Below, one piece after another: positions 1 through 12,800 of a DNA stretch of 64,000 nucleotides. Origin of the DNA: Ornithodoros turicata (lineage: Eukaryota; Arthropoda; Arachnida; Ixodida; Argasidae); contig NC_088210.1 of assembly GCF_037126465.1 (NCBI RefSeq), positions 24,887,511 through 24,951,510 on the forward strand. Direction: 5' to 3'. A model generated the notes under the pieces. The model worked only from the letters and a program-made list of their open reading frames with translations. It was not told where the DNA came from and made no database searches. The position numbers and the translations under genes are program-made. The first letter of the stretch is position 1. Every line of letters begins with the position of its first letter.

Positions 1-3000
1 TCACGAGGATCTGTCTGCTGTTATAGCCAGTGGTGTTTCATCGCAAAATCTTGCTAGCACATTGCGTGCTTCCACAGAAACACAAGGATAAGTTGTTTAG
101 TTGGGACAACGTGAATGCAGGATGGATCTGCAGTATGTTGAAAGGGTTCCCAGTCGTCCAATTTATTTGCTGCAGAGTTTACAGGGACCTCGATGGAAAT
201 TAAGTGAAAGGACCGTAGGCTAGCTAAACATATGAAAACGATCACGTTCCTGTGTGTAGATCATGTGTGAAGTGTTGCACTTGCGGGAGAAAATACTGAG
301 GATCCTATGCAGGAGAACGGATGTTTCCGTGAGCGTTATGTGGAACTCCCTGCACGTGCAGCCAAAGAAACATAAAAATCATTCAGAAGGCTTCACACAA
401 CAAGTGCTGTATGGGAATGTTTTCTTGATTTGCTTCCGAGCATATCATGCACGCAACATCTACTAAAATGTCAGACATTAAAGCAACACTTAAAAGAAAA
501 ATCACAACATGGCAACTGAGAACTGCATTACATTACATTTCACTATGTAAAATAGCTCCACCGATTGGACCACAACATATCCATTCCCTTAATTTCCCAT
601 TTAAAATTTTTGGGTTACACTCCTTTCCTACACCTATGGATTTAATAGAGCTCTATGAATATAATATATGTGTAACTTGTTCTAACATTGTAAGTTAACG
701 CCTTTGTCCAGGATTGCATAAGAAGCACCGGTCGTCTGCTGCTGGAAGTGCATCTGAAGATCACGTCACTTTGCTCAGTTCATAAATTTGTAAAATCCTA
801 TTCTGGCGTACTGCACACCAGACACATTTGTTGCGCTAAGAAGTGGAGGTTATGCTAGACCAGCTCTGTGCTCTGGTACCAGAGCCTTCACCACTTCAAA
901 ACGGTAGATTCACCAAGTGTAGCATGGGCAGGAAACTCGGAAGGTCTGCAATTATGACATAGCGTCGATTTATAGTGGTTCATTTGCGGTATCTTCATTT
1001 GTTGCTTGAAACTTGAGTCGTGTGAAGTGGTCGAACAGCACAAATTGTGAGGTCGCATTAGAAGGAGGTCTCCTTCGTGTTTTCATTTGGCCTCACTGAA
1101 GTCCTCTCATCAGGATCAACTTGAACTGTGACAGTGGTGGACAATGGCAGGGATTGGCTCCCTTCGCATGATTGTGCTGGTGTAGAGCCTTCCTCGCCTT
1201 TACCCTGTTCCAGATTGTCGTCTGAGGCATCTTCTGTTACGGCACTTTGCCTTTCCAGCTTAAGACTGGGCCTGCGAGAAATTGTTTGTGAATCAGTTCT
1301 TGGTCTGAGATCAGGGTCGTGGTTGAACTGTTTGGGAATCATTTTGCTCTTTGCATGTTCACATTTCTGGTTAATATCCTTTTACCTTGACACCGTTGAA
1401 ACTGTCCACAAATATTTGCCACTTAATTGACATGGCGTCGTTGGTGACTGATTTTCTTTGATTTTTCAGTGTTCAAACGAACCCATAACGTGACAGACAG
1501 AGGACGACAAAATATACTCATAATAGGAAACAAACTTTGACCTTATGGGGTGGCAGAACAGGGATGGCATGCCACAGAGGCTCAAAGAAATTCAAGGTTT
1601 ACCAGCTTGCTGCTATTTTCTCTGATGTACAGAAAAGTACTGTTGTGTCCGCACTGAGGTTCGCACTTGGATTTCCATTTCAGTGTCTTTACAACAAATC
1701 CATGTAGAGGCCATTACTGTTTCAGAGTCAAATCTAAGTTAATTATCTTGCATTCAAGACACTTTCCACTCGCTTGTTATGCAATTCTTGTTGTGTGATC
1801 CTAGCTGGCACACTTAACTGCTTGTACAGATTCCGACAAAAGTTTACGTAACGCTGGAGTGACGTTTATCCTCATCGGTGGGACACCCTGGCAGCGAACG
1901 GGAACAGATAGACTTACAAACAGGTGACTGAGTATTTCATGCTCCTCTTAGGTCGCTCCGATCAAGAAATACGTCGTTATGGTGTCCCGTAAACTTTTGT
2001 CGGGACCCGTACATGCCCGCCACAAATAGCAATCGCTAATGACATTAACATTTTTATTGGTACGGTGATGGTGATGCGATAAAGAAGAAGAAAATGGGGA
2101 TGTGAGTCGCGACGAAGTAAAACTGACTACCCCATGACACTTACACACAGAAAATACAAACAGATGAATGAGTTAAAGCGATTGGAGTTTATTGGTATGG
2201 TTGGACCTCGAAGCATATGCATTGTTGCATTCCTCTAGCTAAATATGTAATACGATCGAGTCTGTTTATAACGACATTGACGGGAACGCGCTATTCAATC
2301 GTTCTATCAGAGTTATCTTTATATACCAGCCTTCGCGAAATCGCCGGTCGGGATGCACGTTTGTTAGTTGTGAGCGCAAAAGCATTTCCCAAGGACAACA
2401 CAACTGCCGGTGTCACGTATACGGCTCCGCACCAGAGATCGACGGCTCCGTCCACTGCTCGTCATCCAGTGCCGTAGTCATCATCATTCTCAGTATCTGA
2501 ACTACATAAGCGCCTCGTCCACGGGTAAGTCCTCGACGCGTGTTTCGGTAGCGACATGTAACTGTCCGCCAACTCACATTTTGGAAGGCATGGTACTTCG
2601 CAACGAAGTTTCGCACCACTACAAAATCTGTTGAGAGCACGTGCAACTTCGAGCCGAGCCATGCGCCTTTCCTCATTAAATGCGTCCCGGGACCGCAGAC
2701 GTCATTGTAACACGCAGCAAACGACTTGAGGACGAGAGAACGATGTGGAAAGGGAGCAACCTCCTTTACTTCTCGCGAGCCCCTTCGAAGTAACGCCTTG
2801 CAACGCGCGCATCTGATCCCCGTCAGTTCGCGTATGAACGCGCCGCGTTTTTAACACTTCCGGAGGCTGAAGCTCTCGAAAATGCCCCTTAATTTGTTTT
2901 CAATGAAAAGATGGAATCAATTGCTTTTCGATTTTACCGGCCGCGTCGGGAGAATTCTGATCACAAAACGCGAGCAAACGCTTTCACGGGGCGATCGTTA

Positions 3001-3096
3001 TATCGATGTCTCGTTGACATTGGACTTCAGCGGGGAAGCCGACGTAAGCTCACGCAATTTGATCGTAATATCAGAGTTATCGTTATATCCAAGATC
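1..3096. other. Region beyond the NHE 3' end, no gene recognised
   Basis: No exon with family resemblance was found. One small TIR element lies at 1833-2003. Similar 20-bp motifs around CAGAGTTATC occur near 2310 and 3072. Two minus-strand AATAAA sites near 2050 and 2190 are too far to tie firmly to NHE. Confidence 0.5.
1833..2003. repeat. Small TIR element with 16-bp perfect ends
   Basis: CCGACAAAAGTTTACG at 1833-1848 is the exact reverse complement of 1988-2003. The 171-bp span has no coding content and fits a short non-autonomous DNA transposon. Target duplication is not clear. Confidence 0.5.
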
Positions 3097-3105
3097 GTAA
3101 TAAAC

Positions 3106-3391
3106 AGACCAGCTCCCGTGGCATAGTGGTTAGGATGGCCGCTTTCCAGGCCGAGACTGGGAGGTGACGCGAGTTCGAATCCCCGCACCGGCTGTGCTGT
3201 CTGGGGTTTTCCCCAGATCTTCCGGCATACTTTGCAGACGAATGCCGGCACAGTTCCCTCTGAAGTCGGCCCATGACGCATACTAATCCCTCATGTCCCC
3301 CACTCATTCCTGCTGTCCTCTCTCCATCTGTCCACGTCTGTACGCCGCTCATAGCCACAGTTGCTTCGCGGTGCTAACACGGAATAAAAAG
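3106..3391 (+). repeat. tRNA-derived SINE (Ruka-like), full length
   Basis: The head has an A-box-like TGGCATAGTGG (3119-3129) and a B-box-like GAGTTCGAATCC (3171-3182), followed by an unrelated body and an AATAAAAA end. A perfect 9-bp duplication GTAATAAAC flanks it (3097-3105 and 3392-3400). This is the best preserved copy of the family in the window, and its tail lies against the NHE 3' end. Confidence 0.85.
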
Positions 3392-3491
3392 GTAATAAAC
3401 GGACACGACTGTCACAAAACACACTTTTAACTGGTCTGAATGCAAACGGCCGTTTTGATGCCTGGGAGGGATGTGCCCCAAAAGTGCTGGA

Positions 3492-3875
3492 TCATAAGAG
3501 GAGGTCATACCTGTTCCTCGAGTCCACGGAAGTAGTCCTCTGCTTCCGCAGCATTGATCGACGCCTGTGGGCTAGACTGAGCCACGTATAGGCACTCTGT
3601 CTCACAGCAGAGTTGCGTCGGAACTGAACTGAAGGTCTGCGGTCTGGAAGACCGTCGCTGGGAGCAACGGGTGATAGTCGGTCGCTCGGGGTCGTGGCCG
3701 TACCGGGAACAGCCAGGTTGGTACGGCTCCCTTCGACGCTCATTTCTGCAGAACTCATCTCGCTAGCCATGGTGGCAAGAGTCAAACGATGGGCACGGAT
3801 GCGTCGGGCGCGTAAGTGTGCTTCCAGTTCTTGATTATCATCTCCAACCAGGTTCCGGTTGTAGCGTTGGTGATA
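3492..3875 (-). CDS. Nhe: NHE coding exon 24: C-terminal tail and stop
   Basis: Residues 743-869 and the TGA at 3492-3494. DDNQELEAHLRARR resembles the tail motif of arthropod NHEs. Three basic kinase-type sites follow: RRPS (Ser824), RRNS (Ser831) and RRRS (Ser849). The protein ends NRYDLLL, a possible di-leucine sorting signal. Acceptor CTCCAG at 3876-3877. A SINE lies only 100 bp beyond the stop and may supply part of the 3' untranslated region. Confidence 0.93.
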   Translation of the reverse strand, partial: YHQRYNRNLVGDDNQELEAHLRARRIRAHRLTLATMASEMSSAEMSVEGSRTNLAVPGTATTPSDRLSPVAPSDGLPDRRPSVQFRRNSAVRQSAYTWLSLAHRRRSMLRKQRTTSVDSRNRYDLLL

Positions 3876-6800
3876 CTGGAGGAGATAATGGTAACTGCAT
3901 ATCACTATCTATGCGAGCGAGAATAGACTCAACTCGTGCACTTCGTGCTATGCAAGCATATGATGAGTATGGTATATGTCACAAATCCGTGATTCCGGCG
4001 CATTTCGGGAACTTTTTCGAACATGGATTATATAGCCAACAGTACGGTAGCCCAGTGTCTAGACGCCGAAATGGCCTTTTTCCTGCGAAAAGAAGCTAGT
4101 GTTTATGTCTGGGGACCGAACATTGGGAAAGGCAGCGAACCCCTGACCGTGTGGTCGCGGGTGTCAAGTGACACCACCGAGTGTGTGTGCGTCTGGAAGT
4201 CTGGGATTCCTCCTTCCCGGGACTTGAGAAAAAGAAGATAACAAGCCAAACAAACGGTGAACCAGACCAAGAAACGGCAGTCGTGGTTTGGAAACAAGCG
4301 TGTGCGGCAGCGGCAGTCCTCGAGGGGAGACGTCGGCGAGTTCCTTTGTTTGGGTGCGTCGTGCAAGAGACCGTAGAGACGAGGGACCGAAAAGGACCCC
4401 CCCGCCGCGCGACCCGACTCATCGTAGCACCATTCTGACAACGGACATTCGGACCTTCTGTGCAAAACAGCTAAGACTTTGAAATTCTCTGTCACCGTGT
4501 TGAAACTGGGTTAAGGCCATTTCCACGTATAGATAATGTTTTCTTAATGAGCATTGCACCTTGGATTATTTAGTTATAATTAATCTCTGTGTTGGAGCAT
4601 TAGTTCATTGTTTCTTTTTAATTTTGTAAGATTGTAGTAAAACGTTGTGTTGGATTGTTATCGTTGTACCCTGAGTCACTTTTCTGACGATTACACCATC
4701 GTGCTCTAACGAGTGCTGATCGCCCTGGGTCGAACTAAGTATTGTCGAGGGAATCGTGGGTTGGCTAGAGTGTTGATTTGTCCGTCAGTAACCGCCAAGT
4801 GTAGGCCGGCGACTGCATAAGCCTCTCAGTCTTCGCGACCGAGCGCTTAACGGAGTAACGTGATGTACGGCCACATCGCAATCAGCATCCTCACCGATTT
4901 TGGGAATCATCTCAAAACGCGAATTCAACTTCATTCCTTTTCGACAATATATTCTAACAGTATCTCATCTCGTAGATCCCTATATGCATGTCATTGCACA
5001 CGTGCAGCTGGCTTTTACCTACCTTATGGTAAGGATTCTCATTAAAAGCTTTAACGAGCAACTTGGTGGGGTCTTCAGCCTCGACTGAATCCTGATGGAA
5101 AGACCGTGAAAACATAGAACCGACGGTGTGGCGCCTCTTCTCGGTAGATAAGTCCGCACTCTGTGAGGCTGCTCTCACTTGGTCCGCTGCAGTCCAGGAA
5201 TGAACCAAAGTCATAATGTTAACCGACAGTTTTTCTTTCTCCACTCGATCGCATTTATTTTACAACCTTCCGCCTGACAAGAGAGTTATATAGTATACTC
5301 TTTCATTTTCTGTCAACAGGATAACAGAACCAGAAACAAAGTACCTCTTGCACACGAGAGTGAGGATGGTCGATCAACATACAGGTAGCTCTGAGGGAGG
5401 AAGTCGCCGCTTCAGGAAGTCTCATTTCCTGTGGACACGAAGATTTCCCCGTTTCCTGACATTACTGTTACTATTTGTATGCACCATCCTCGTTTATGTC
5501 AGGGAAGCAGTTTACTTCATATGCGCGTCTTTTCCCGACTGCCATCGAATATATGGTCTCGAGGCAAACTTAAAATGCAATTTTAAAAAAGTAAGGAAAC
5601 TTGTATTTTTTCAACACGAGACTATCTGACGAGGCAACTCCCCGCTGCAAAGCAGTACAGAATATATGAGCATGCATGTAGTGCGAGATCTAGTGCCGTA
5701 TTCTTAAACGGTCCTCGACTCGACCTTGAATCGGAACGGGCCCAGAAAGGAGGGAATCTTTCGTGCGTTCGTGGAGTACTACGCCGTAGCGCCGATGTTC
5801 CCTTGAAGCTTAAGGGATCCTCAAGTGGACGATCGCTTCTTTCCTTCACTCGCTGGAGTCGAGGCGACGAGTTGAGTCGAGGGCCGTTTAAGAATACGGC
5901 CGCTATAGTGCCTTGATGACCTTCCCAGTACTCTTTGAATGACGTTGTGACTTGCACAACAGCGCAGCTTTCATGACCGTGTCTCCAACTGCGGGATATC
6001 CAATAGACAGGTGAGGGGTACAGTTATAAGACTTGTCCTTACAATCGGGCATGTTGTGTTGTGTCTTGCTTCGAATATATCGGGGCACGTTTTTAGGACG
6101 CTTAGAGAGCTTAAAAAATGTTCTTGGACTTAACTATTCCCGAAACCCCGACAAGGTAACCCTTCCCTTCCTGTCAGATATCCGGGGTCAAAAAGAGCTG
6201 CCTTACAGGGTATCCCCCTTGAAATGCAAGAGCCATAATTTTTAGGGTCTGGCTTCTTTCCGAGAAAAGAGAAAGTAAGCCCCAGCACACTGGCACTACA
6301 TGGCGGCCGACCTACATGCATACACGACACAAAGGCATGACAGTATCCGTGCAAGCACGCGAGCGACATTCCCCAGAATGCTCCAGCGGAAGTTGCGAAC
6401 AACGTCATGGATTTCTGCTGCCACGTAAGAGCGAGCGCTCGACGTCTCGTGTCACGTGTGCACGCTAACCGTGGGCGCAGGGACACTACCACCTAGGTAG
6501 AGAAAGCCTGCGCATTGCCTCCTCTCCCTCTTTCAATTAAGAGTCAGAATTCGTCTGCTACTGCGATTCACTGTTCTGCGAATTGAAGAACACGCAAATG
6601 ATTGCAGCTCACCTGGAACCTGTAGAGCTAAATATTTACACAAAAAGTGCAAGACGCTTTCCAGAAAATCAGTTTTGAGAAAGATTGAGACCGTTTTGCG
6701 CTTTATTTCCAAGTTTTCCGATTTAGTACGCGGGGACGTTTGATCACAACTCGCAGACGACGGTGGTTCTTCTCCATGGCCACGACCGCTGAAAGCACGT

Positions 6801-9800
6801 TCGTGATTGGCTACGGCCGTTGAAAACACGGTTCTAATTGGCTGGCTCTTAATCGTTACGTCACGTCAACGAGCGCGCAGTTTTTCTGTATCTAGGTGGT
6901 GTTGACAGGGACAAGGTATTCCGTAGCAGACGACAGTCGTCTCGTCTGCAAGGTGCGCACTCTCGGTATCCTGCCACTGCGCAGGTGCTCAACACAACAC
7001 TAAGAGGAGCAGCTTTTTTTTCTTTTCTTCTTCTTCTTCCACTAGAATATTCCGTGGCGGTGTCGCACGCGTAAGTACACGGTATAACACAGATCACGAG
7101 TGTTTGTCAACACCGTTTCACCTTTTACAGCTGCTAATGCAAACAACCATCAAGCACGGCGTGTATACAGTATATAACACAAGCGATTCAGGCACGCTAT
7201 AGTGATGCAGCTTTCATGCACATAAAATGCACGCACGAAGGCAGTTTACGGAACCTGCAGCACGGTGTCACATCTCGTGCCACGTGTGAGAACAACATGC
7301 GCTGTGGGGCCTCACGTGTAGCCACTGAGAGAGACAGACAGACAGTGAAGCAAACGTGGAGAGGATTACTCTTGGACTGCCTTACCGTCATTGCAACTTT
7401 TTGTCAGCCTCGGTACTTCGAGAAGAAGAAAGAAATAAAAGCGAAATTAAGGGGCAGAAAACAGGATAACTTCAGCATCCAGTTCGTTCCGCGGGGCAGT
7501 CGCCATACCACGATACTTCAAAGAAATCTATATCTCCATATCTTTGTTTATTTTTGCATTCAAACAGTAATGCGTAACTACGTTTGAAGGGAGGAGACCG
7601 AATAAGTATGAAAGCTAAGCAGCGCAAGCCTTATTTTACATGGAGTAAGTTAATAAGTTAAGGATGGTTAGCTAATACGTGGATACAAAGTTTGTGTTTG
7701 TATAAGCGGGGCTGATTATCTGGAACGACTCGCACGATGGAAGTTGGTTTTTTGTTCTTTTTTATTTTATTTTCTAAGACACCAATATGAAGCTTAACTC
7801 GCACGGACCACGTTGGTACTGTTGACCTACATGTGCATTACACAAGTAAACATTGTATGTGAAAGTGCGCATCAATCGAACGGAACCAGAAAAATGACTG
7901 CATAATCGTGCCAAACGCGTCTGAATGCAATGGCTTTATTGGGCTATCAGCGGCAGTAAATTATTGGTCACGTGGTCCTTAAAGGACCTGCACCGGGATT
8001 GGCCCAATAAAGCTATCGCTTTATAAAAAGAAGAAAAAAAAAGTATTTTTCTGAGCAGTGTGGAAGCCTCAGGAGAGGAGATATGAAAAATATCGAAGTT
8101 TTCACTTCACGGCGCGTGTTTTTCTTCAAATAACAATAACGGATATCGAATTGATTGGCCATCCTTCTAAAAAATTTACCGCGCCCGCACTCGTTTAGGT
8201 GCCACTGTAACTTCCTTCCCTCTCCACTGCTGTTACGGACTGAGCCACATGGTTGTCGACGTTGGTGGGCCTTAAAGGGCGTTTATGTTTATTCCCTCGG
8301 AGCTTGGAGGGCGAGCTCGATCGCTGGTCCTCCCCACAATTCCTGTGCCAGAAGAAGGCGGCTATTTGAAATTTTGAAATGGTTTCGACCTAAACCGTCG
8401 ATACCGCCTTACCAAGATTGTGGAAGTAGTCATAAGGGCTTAAATTTTGCTCCTGGTGTAAAAAAAAAAAAAAGAACAATACAAAAAGATGTGAAAATAA
8501 CTGAGAATGAAACATATCGAGCAAGTTTATGTGACACAGACTCTCATGCAGTCTGCGCTTCTTCAGACAACATATGTACAACATGGAATGGCATGTGATT
8601 AGAATGGCTGGAGAGAATCAAGCTAAGTGCGTGTGCGTCTGTCCGTGGGACGCACGCAGTCCGCGTCTTTTGTTACAAAGTGAAAACAGTGCCCTGCGAC
8701 GAGCACCAACTGGAAGCAGACGACACAACCATAGATACTGCGCAGGCGCATTGTCGTTCTCGCTCGGTCGCGTACGGAATTTTCTTTTCTCCTCGGTTTC
8801 CCCGACCGAACGGTTTCCGGTTCGATGACGCACTTCCGCTCAGCTCGGGTTCTGCTCCGAGCGAATAAACACAAACGCAATGTAGTTCGCAACGATGAAT
8901 CAACGACGCACACTTTAGAGTATCCGAAGACATATATCATATAGTTCTGGATATTCGCACATCGTAACTAGGGGGCTTCCACATCCTCCAGTTACAGTCA
9001 TTAGTACACAGTATTTTTACAACGTGAGACCACGGAAGTGCGCATGTGCGAAACATGCGCTACTGCTGGAGGTTCCGACACAAAGCTATTACGTTTTGTA
9101 CCGTTCATTCCTCTATACTGCGCTTTCCTGCAAACCCTGTGAACGGCGCCAACGCCACTACTACATTTCAGGTCACAGATGCATGGTCTACGTCTACCAC
9201 GGTCTGCACTAAGAACACTAAGAGCAGTTGTTAGTCACAAGCAGAATGCATGCACCTACCGAATCGAGTGAAGCGCACACGTCTTGGAGCTGCAATGAGA
9301 AGGTGTAAGCACTTAATGGGTACTCCAAACTACTCCAGCCACAAAGAGATAATGAGAATGTAGCGGATAATGACCTTGACAGCAACACAAAAGGAACTGG
9401 AGTCATATTTACGCTTTACGGAGCGCGCTCTCATTGGTCTCCGCAAAGGACGCGTCCAATCATCGCGGGAGATCGTCTTGAGGGGACCAATCGGAGGCCT
9501 CTTCGCATTGTGGGGCATCTTGAGGAGGGGAGGGAGGGAGAAAGCGCATACATCGCCGTTCCTTTCAGGGGTGCCAATGGACTATAAATAGGGATTCGCG
9601 CTTTCAGTTTGAATCGAAAAACACGTCGTTTTTTTTTTTTTTTTTCATCATTCAGTTTCATCACTCATTTTTCATCACTCAACCGAAAAACACCGATTAC
9701 AAATGAATGTCCGAGGAAAGATTAGGGGGATTAATCGCTGCACACGTTAAATTAAAAAAAAAAAAAAAACTCTGCTTCCACGATCTAGATACCACCACAC

Positions 9801-12800
9801 CGCTGTGGAGCAATAGAGTGGTCTTTTTGTGATGTCTCACAAGGGCTAATTTTGAATTGGTTTTTGGTTTTAAAGCTGCTCTGAGACGGATGCTTTACAA
9901 ATTATGTTGCGATTTATATTCGCCGGTAACTGCATGGTAAACCATGTACACGGCACGAAAATCACCGAGAACGCCGATTTCATGAAAATAAATACTAAAC
10001 ACCGAAAAATATACGCTCTAAAATAACAAATGGAAGCGCGCAACCCTGGGCCTATGAACCGCCAAATTGGGCTACTTTCATTCTGTTCCTTTTGTGTTGT
10101 TCTCAAGGTAACTGTGCCGTTCATTCAAAAATGAGTTTTCTTTTTATTTTATGTTTTCCGCTTGAGTGCACTTTAAAAGGTAGACTGAATGCTTTCAACC
10201 CGTCAGTTGCGGTTTTGCCTCAGCGGTTATGCCAAGCGTACGAGAAACGTGGTTTCACCCTTGCACTTAAATGCGAGGGAGAACAACAAATAGTCTCCAA
10301 ACCTACCGTGTTTTTGGGAGCCCACCTGACCTAGAATATATCGCCCTTTATTGCAATTAAAAAAAAACTGAACGGCATCTTCTTATCTTATAAAATCCTG
10401 TCCATAGGTAGCGCGGACAGCATGCATATTCGTAGATAACGTCATGATTCTCCACTCGTTACAGCGATGCTTCATTTTCTGTTTTCATCGCTATATCCGG
10501 TGTAGAATGTAAACGCATGTGCCAGACTACCCATTGTACCGTCTTGAAGTGTCTCCGTCTTCCTCTCTGTATTTATCTTGGATTATAGAACGCAACTTCA
10601 AGCATCAGGAAACAGTTGAATGGCTTTGCCTCACGCATCATACACTTGCGGCGAAGCATCCTTTACAGGTTCGCAATCTCGTTTTGAGACTACGAGCAAA
10701 TAATACTTGAAAGGAATCATCGCGAAAGTGAACACTGAAATCCACTCCCACCGATCTGAAGTGTCGCTCTGAATTCAGTTATGCCTTGTCGCGCACCGCG
10801 ATCAATCATTGAAAGTGCGGACAACATACTGTGCGTTTCACCCATTCTCGCCATTTCCGAAATCTAGCGCTCGAAAAAGCTGAATAGTCTCTTCTTCCAG
10901 GACGCTTAAAAAAAAAAAAAGGATTACTTCCCGTACGTAATGCTCAAATCAACGGCATTCGTAGTCGTTCGACAGGCTTCAGGTGTCTAACAGCCGTTGG
11001 ATTGAATCGCGACCTTTATACGTACAGCGTTACCAAAGATTCGAGGCTTTGTAATGAAGGCAAAAATAATATTTAAAAAAAGTGATGATGAACTGAACTA
11101 TACGTTTGAGTACGTAATATAGGATAAAAAAATGCATATAAAGAGTGCCATTTGACCCAGTTATTTGACGACAAATCGTTAAAATTAAAGAAAAACCGCG
11201 GTCTTCTTAAGACTTCCAATAGCGTATGCAGTCTGCTGAGCCAGCGTGTTTGCAGGTTTGCTTAGTTTCGTGACACTAGAAACCGTGTTACGATAGTTAT
11301 TTTGCTGTGTCTTTACAATTTTGAGAGATATGCCCACTAGAGCTCATTTCAAAGTGTCACCGATAGCTCAAGAAAAAGGCGGAGCGCCGTGTTCACAATC
11401 CGTAAGAAGAGAGAGCTGCTTTTAGTTGTTCATAATTTACCGAAACGCATCTTCAAGTTGAAATTTTTTGACAGGATTTTCGAGCACTCCATACATGCAG
11501 TTGACGAAAGTGTCGAAAGCGTCAGTTTTTTTTACGCAGCGGAAGCAATACATTATTTTAGCTCGGGTAAGCACCGCATAGCTTCCACCGGCGCTCCAAA
11601 TTGTTTAAGAAACAACAACTTTATTTGCTATCGAGCGAAATTCTCACCAGAGGGCTCCCGAATAACCGAATTCTTCCTGTCGACACTAACGTTGACCAAA
11701 AGACCTTTATCTTCTCCTTCCGTTCCTTCTTCCTCCTCGTCTCCCTCTTCTTCCTCACCTGCCTCCAACTGCTCCTCAGTCAATGCATCCAGCATGCCCT
11801 CATCAAACGACCTGCAACACGTACACTTTCCCCCTTACACTTTTTGGAACAGCAGTAAATTACTCATTTGATAAGGTTAGCATCGCTCGGACACTGCTGT
11901 CGTGTCTCATTACTATAAACAAGCGTCGACGGAGTGTGTCATTAGCGTAGAAATACTTACTGTCCCAATTTTCTGCGAAGGCCCATCGTGAAGCGTAAAA
12001 AAAAGCGAGAGAAAAAAAACGTGACAGAAAAAAAAGCAGTGTTAGTATCTCGGTTAAGATGGAACAGTTTCCCGAAGCTTGATTAATCAAAGAAACATCG
12101 TAGAAGTCACTCGGGAATCGACTATCGATCGAGCAAGGAAGCAAGTACGTGAGATGCTCACTTCTGGATCTTCAGGGGAATGTTTTCTTCCAGCGCGGCT
12201 GCGGGGCCATACAGATGAGCATAATGGTCACTGCGGGAGAGAGAGAGAGACAAAGAAGTGACAGAGCTACGAAGGCCGTATACGCCGCACTCTTTATTAT
12301 TGTACTCACGCAAGGACAATTTTCGTGTACACCCTGGTGAGATTGTCCTGTACTGACTTGTGCTGCAAGTAAGGCTTTAGGTACTTTTCATCCATCTGTT
12401 CGAGAACTTGCTGAAATCGAACATGCAGTGGATTGTAAGGCAGTGAAATATGGAACATAAACGCGCACTCAGAAAGATGGGGGGGGGGGGGGGAGAGACT
12501 AGATTGGGGAGCAATTATAGAACTCTTCAAAATCCGGCATATTGCAATTACTCCACATTTTACTCTCGCGACTCTGAAATTTACTGCCCAGTACTGCAAA
12601 TAGAGTTCCCAAACTTCCAATGTATTTATAGTCCCGAAACAGGCTAACTTTTGTGGCACGCATCTACACCTCAAATGCAATGCCCCTACAACTCAAACGG
12701 AGTTCCTTTTTATTTCAAAAAGAATGTCGGGATCTCGTGGGCTTCGTCCAGAAAACAGTAAGAGTCATGGAACGACCATTACACCAAAGTATTGCCCTTC

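Larger units (their letters stand above)
5187..11647 (-). other. Nhe: NHE intron 22
   Basis: 6.5 kb. Holds the TIR element at 5695, CAGACGAC repeat at 6350, repeats at 7925 and 9410, and several A/T homopolymers. A GC-rich stretch at 8690-8890 ending in AATAAA could be a relic LTR but has no proven borders. Nothing recognised at 9700-11600. Confidence 0.7.

Noticed and set aside
3106..3185. tRNA gene
   Set aside because: The A and B boxes are there, but the head continues into a SINE body with a target duplication; cloverleaf pairing is poor.
3818..4099. Plus-strand frame over exon 24
   Set aside because: Antisense shadow of the NHE C-terminal exon and its intron.
8570..8990. Solo LTR
   Set aside because: A GC-rich segment ends in AATAAA, but no TG...CA ends or target duplication could be fixed.
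11389..11871. 160-residue Ser/Pro-rich plus-strand frame
   Set aside because: It is antisense to NHE exon 22; the serine run is the complement of the Glu/Asp cluster.
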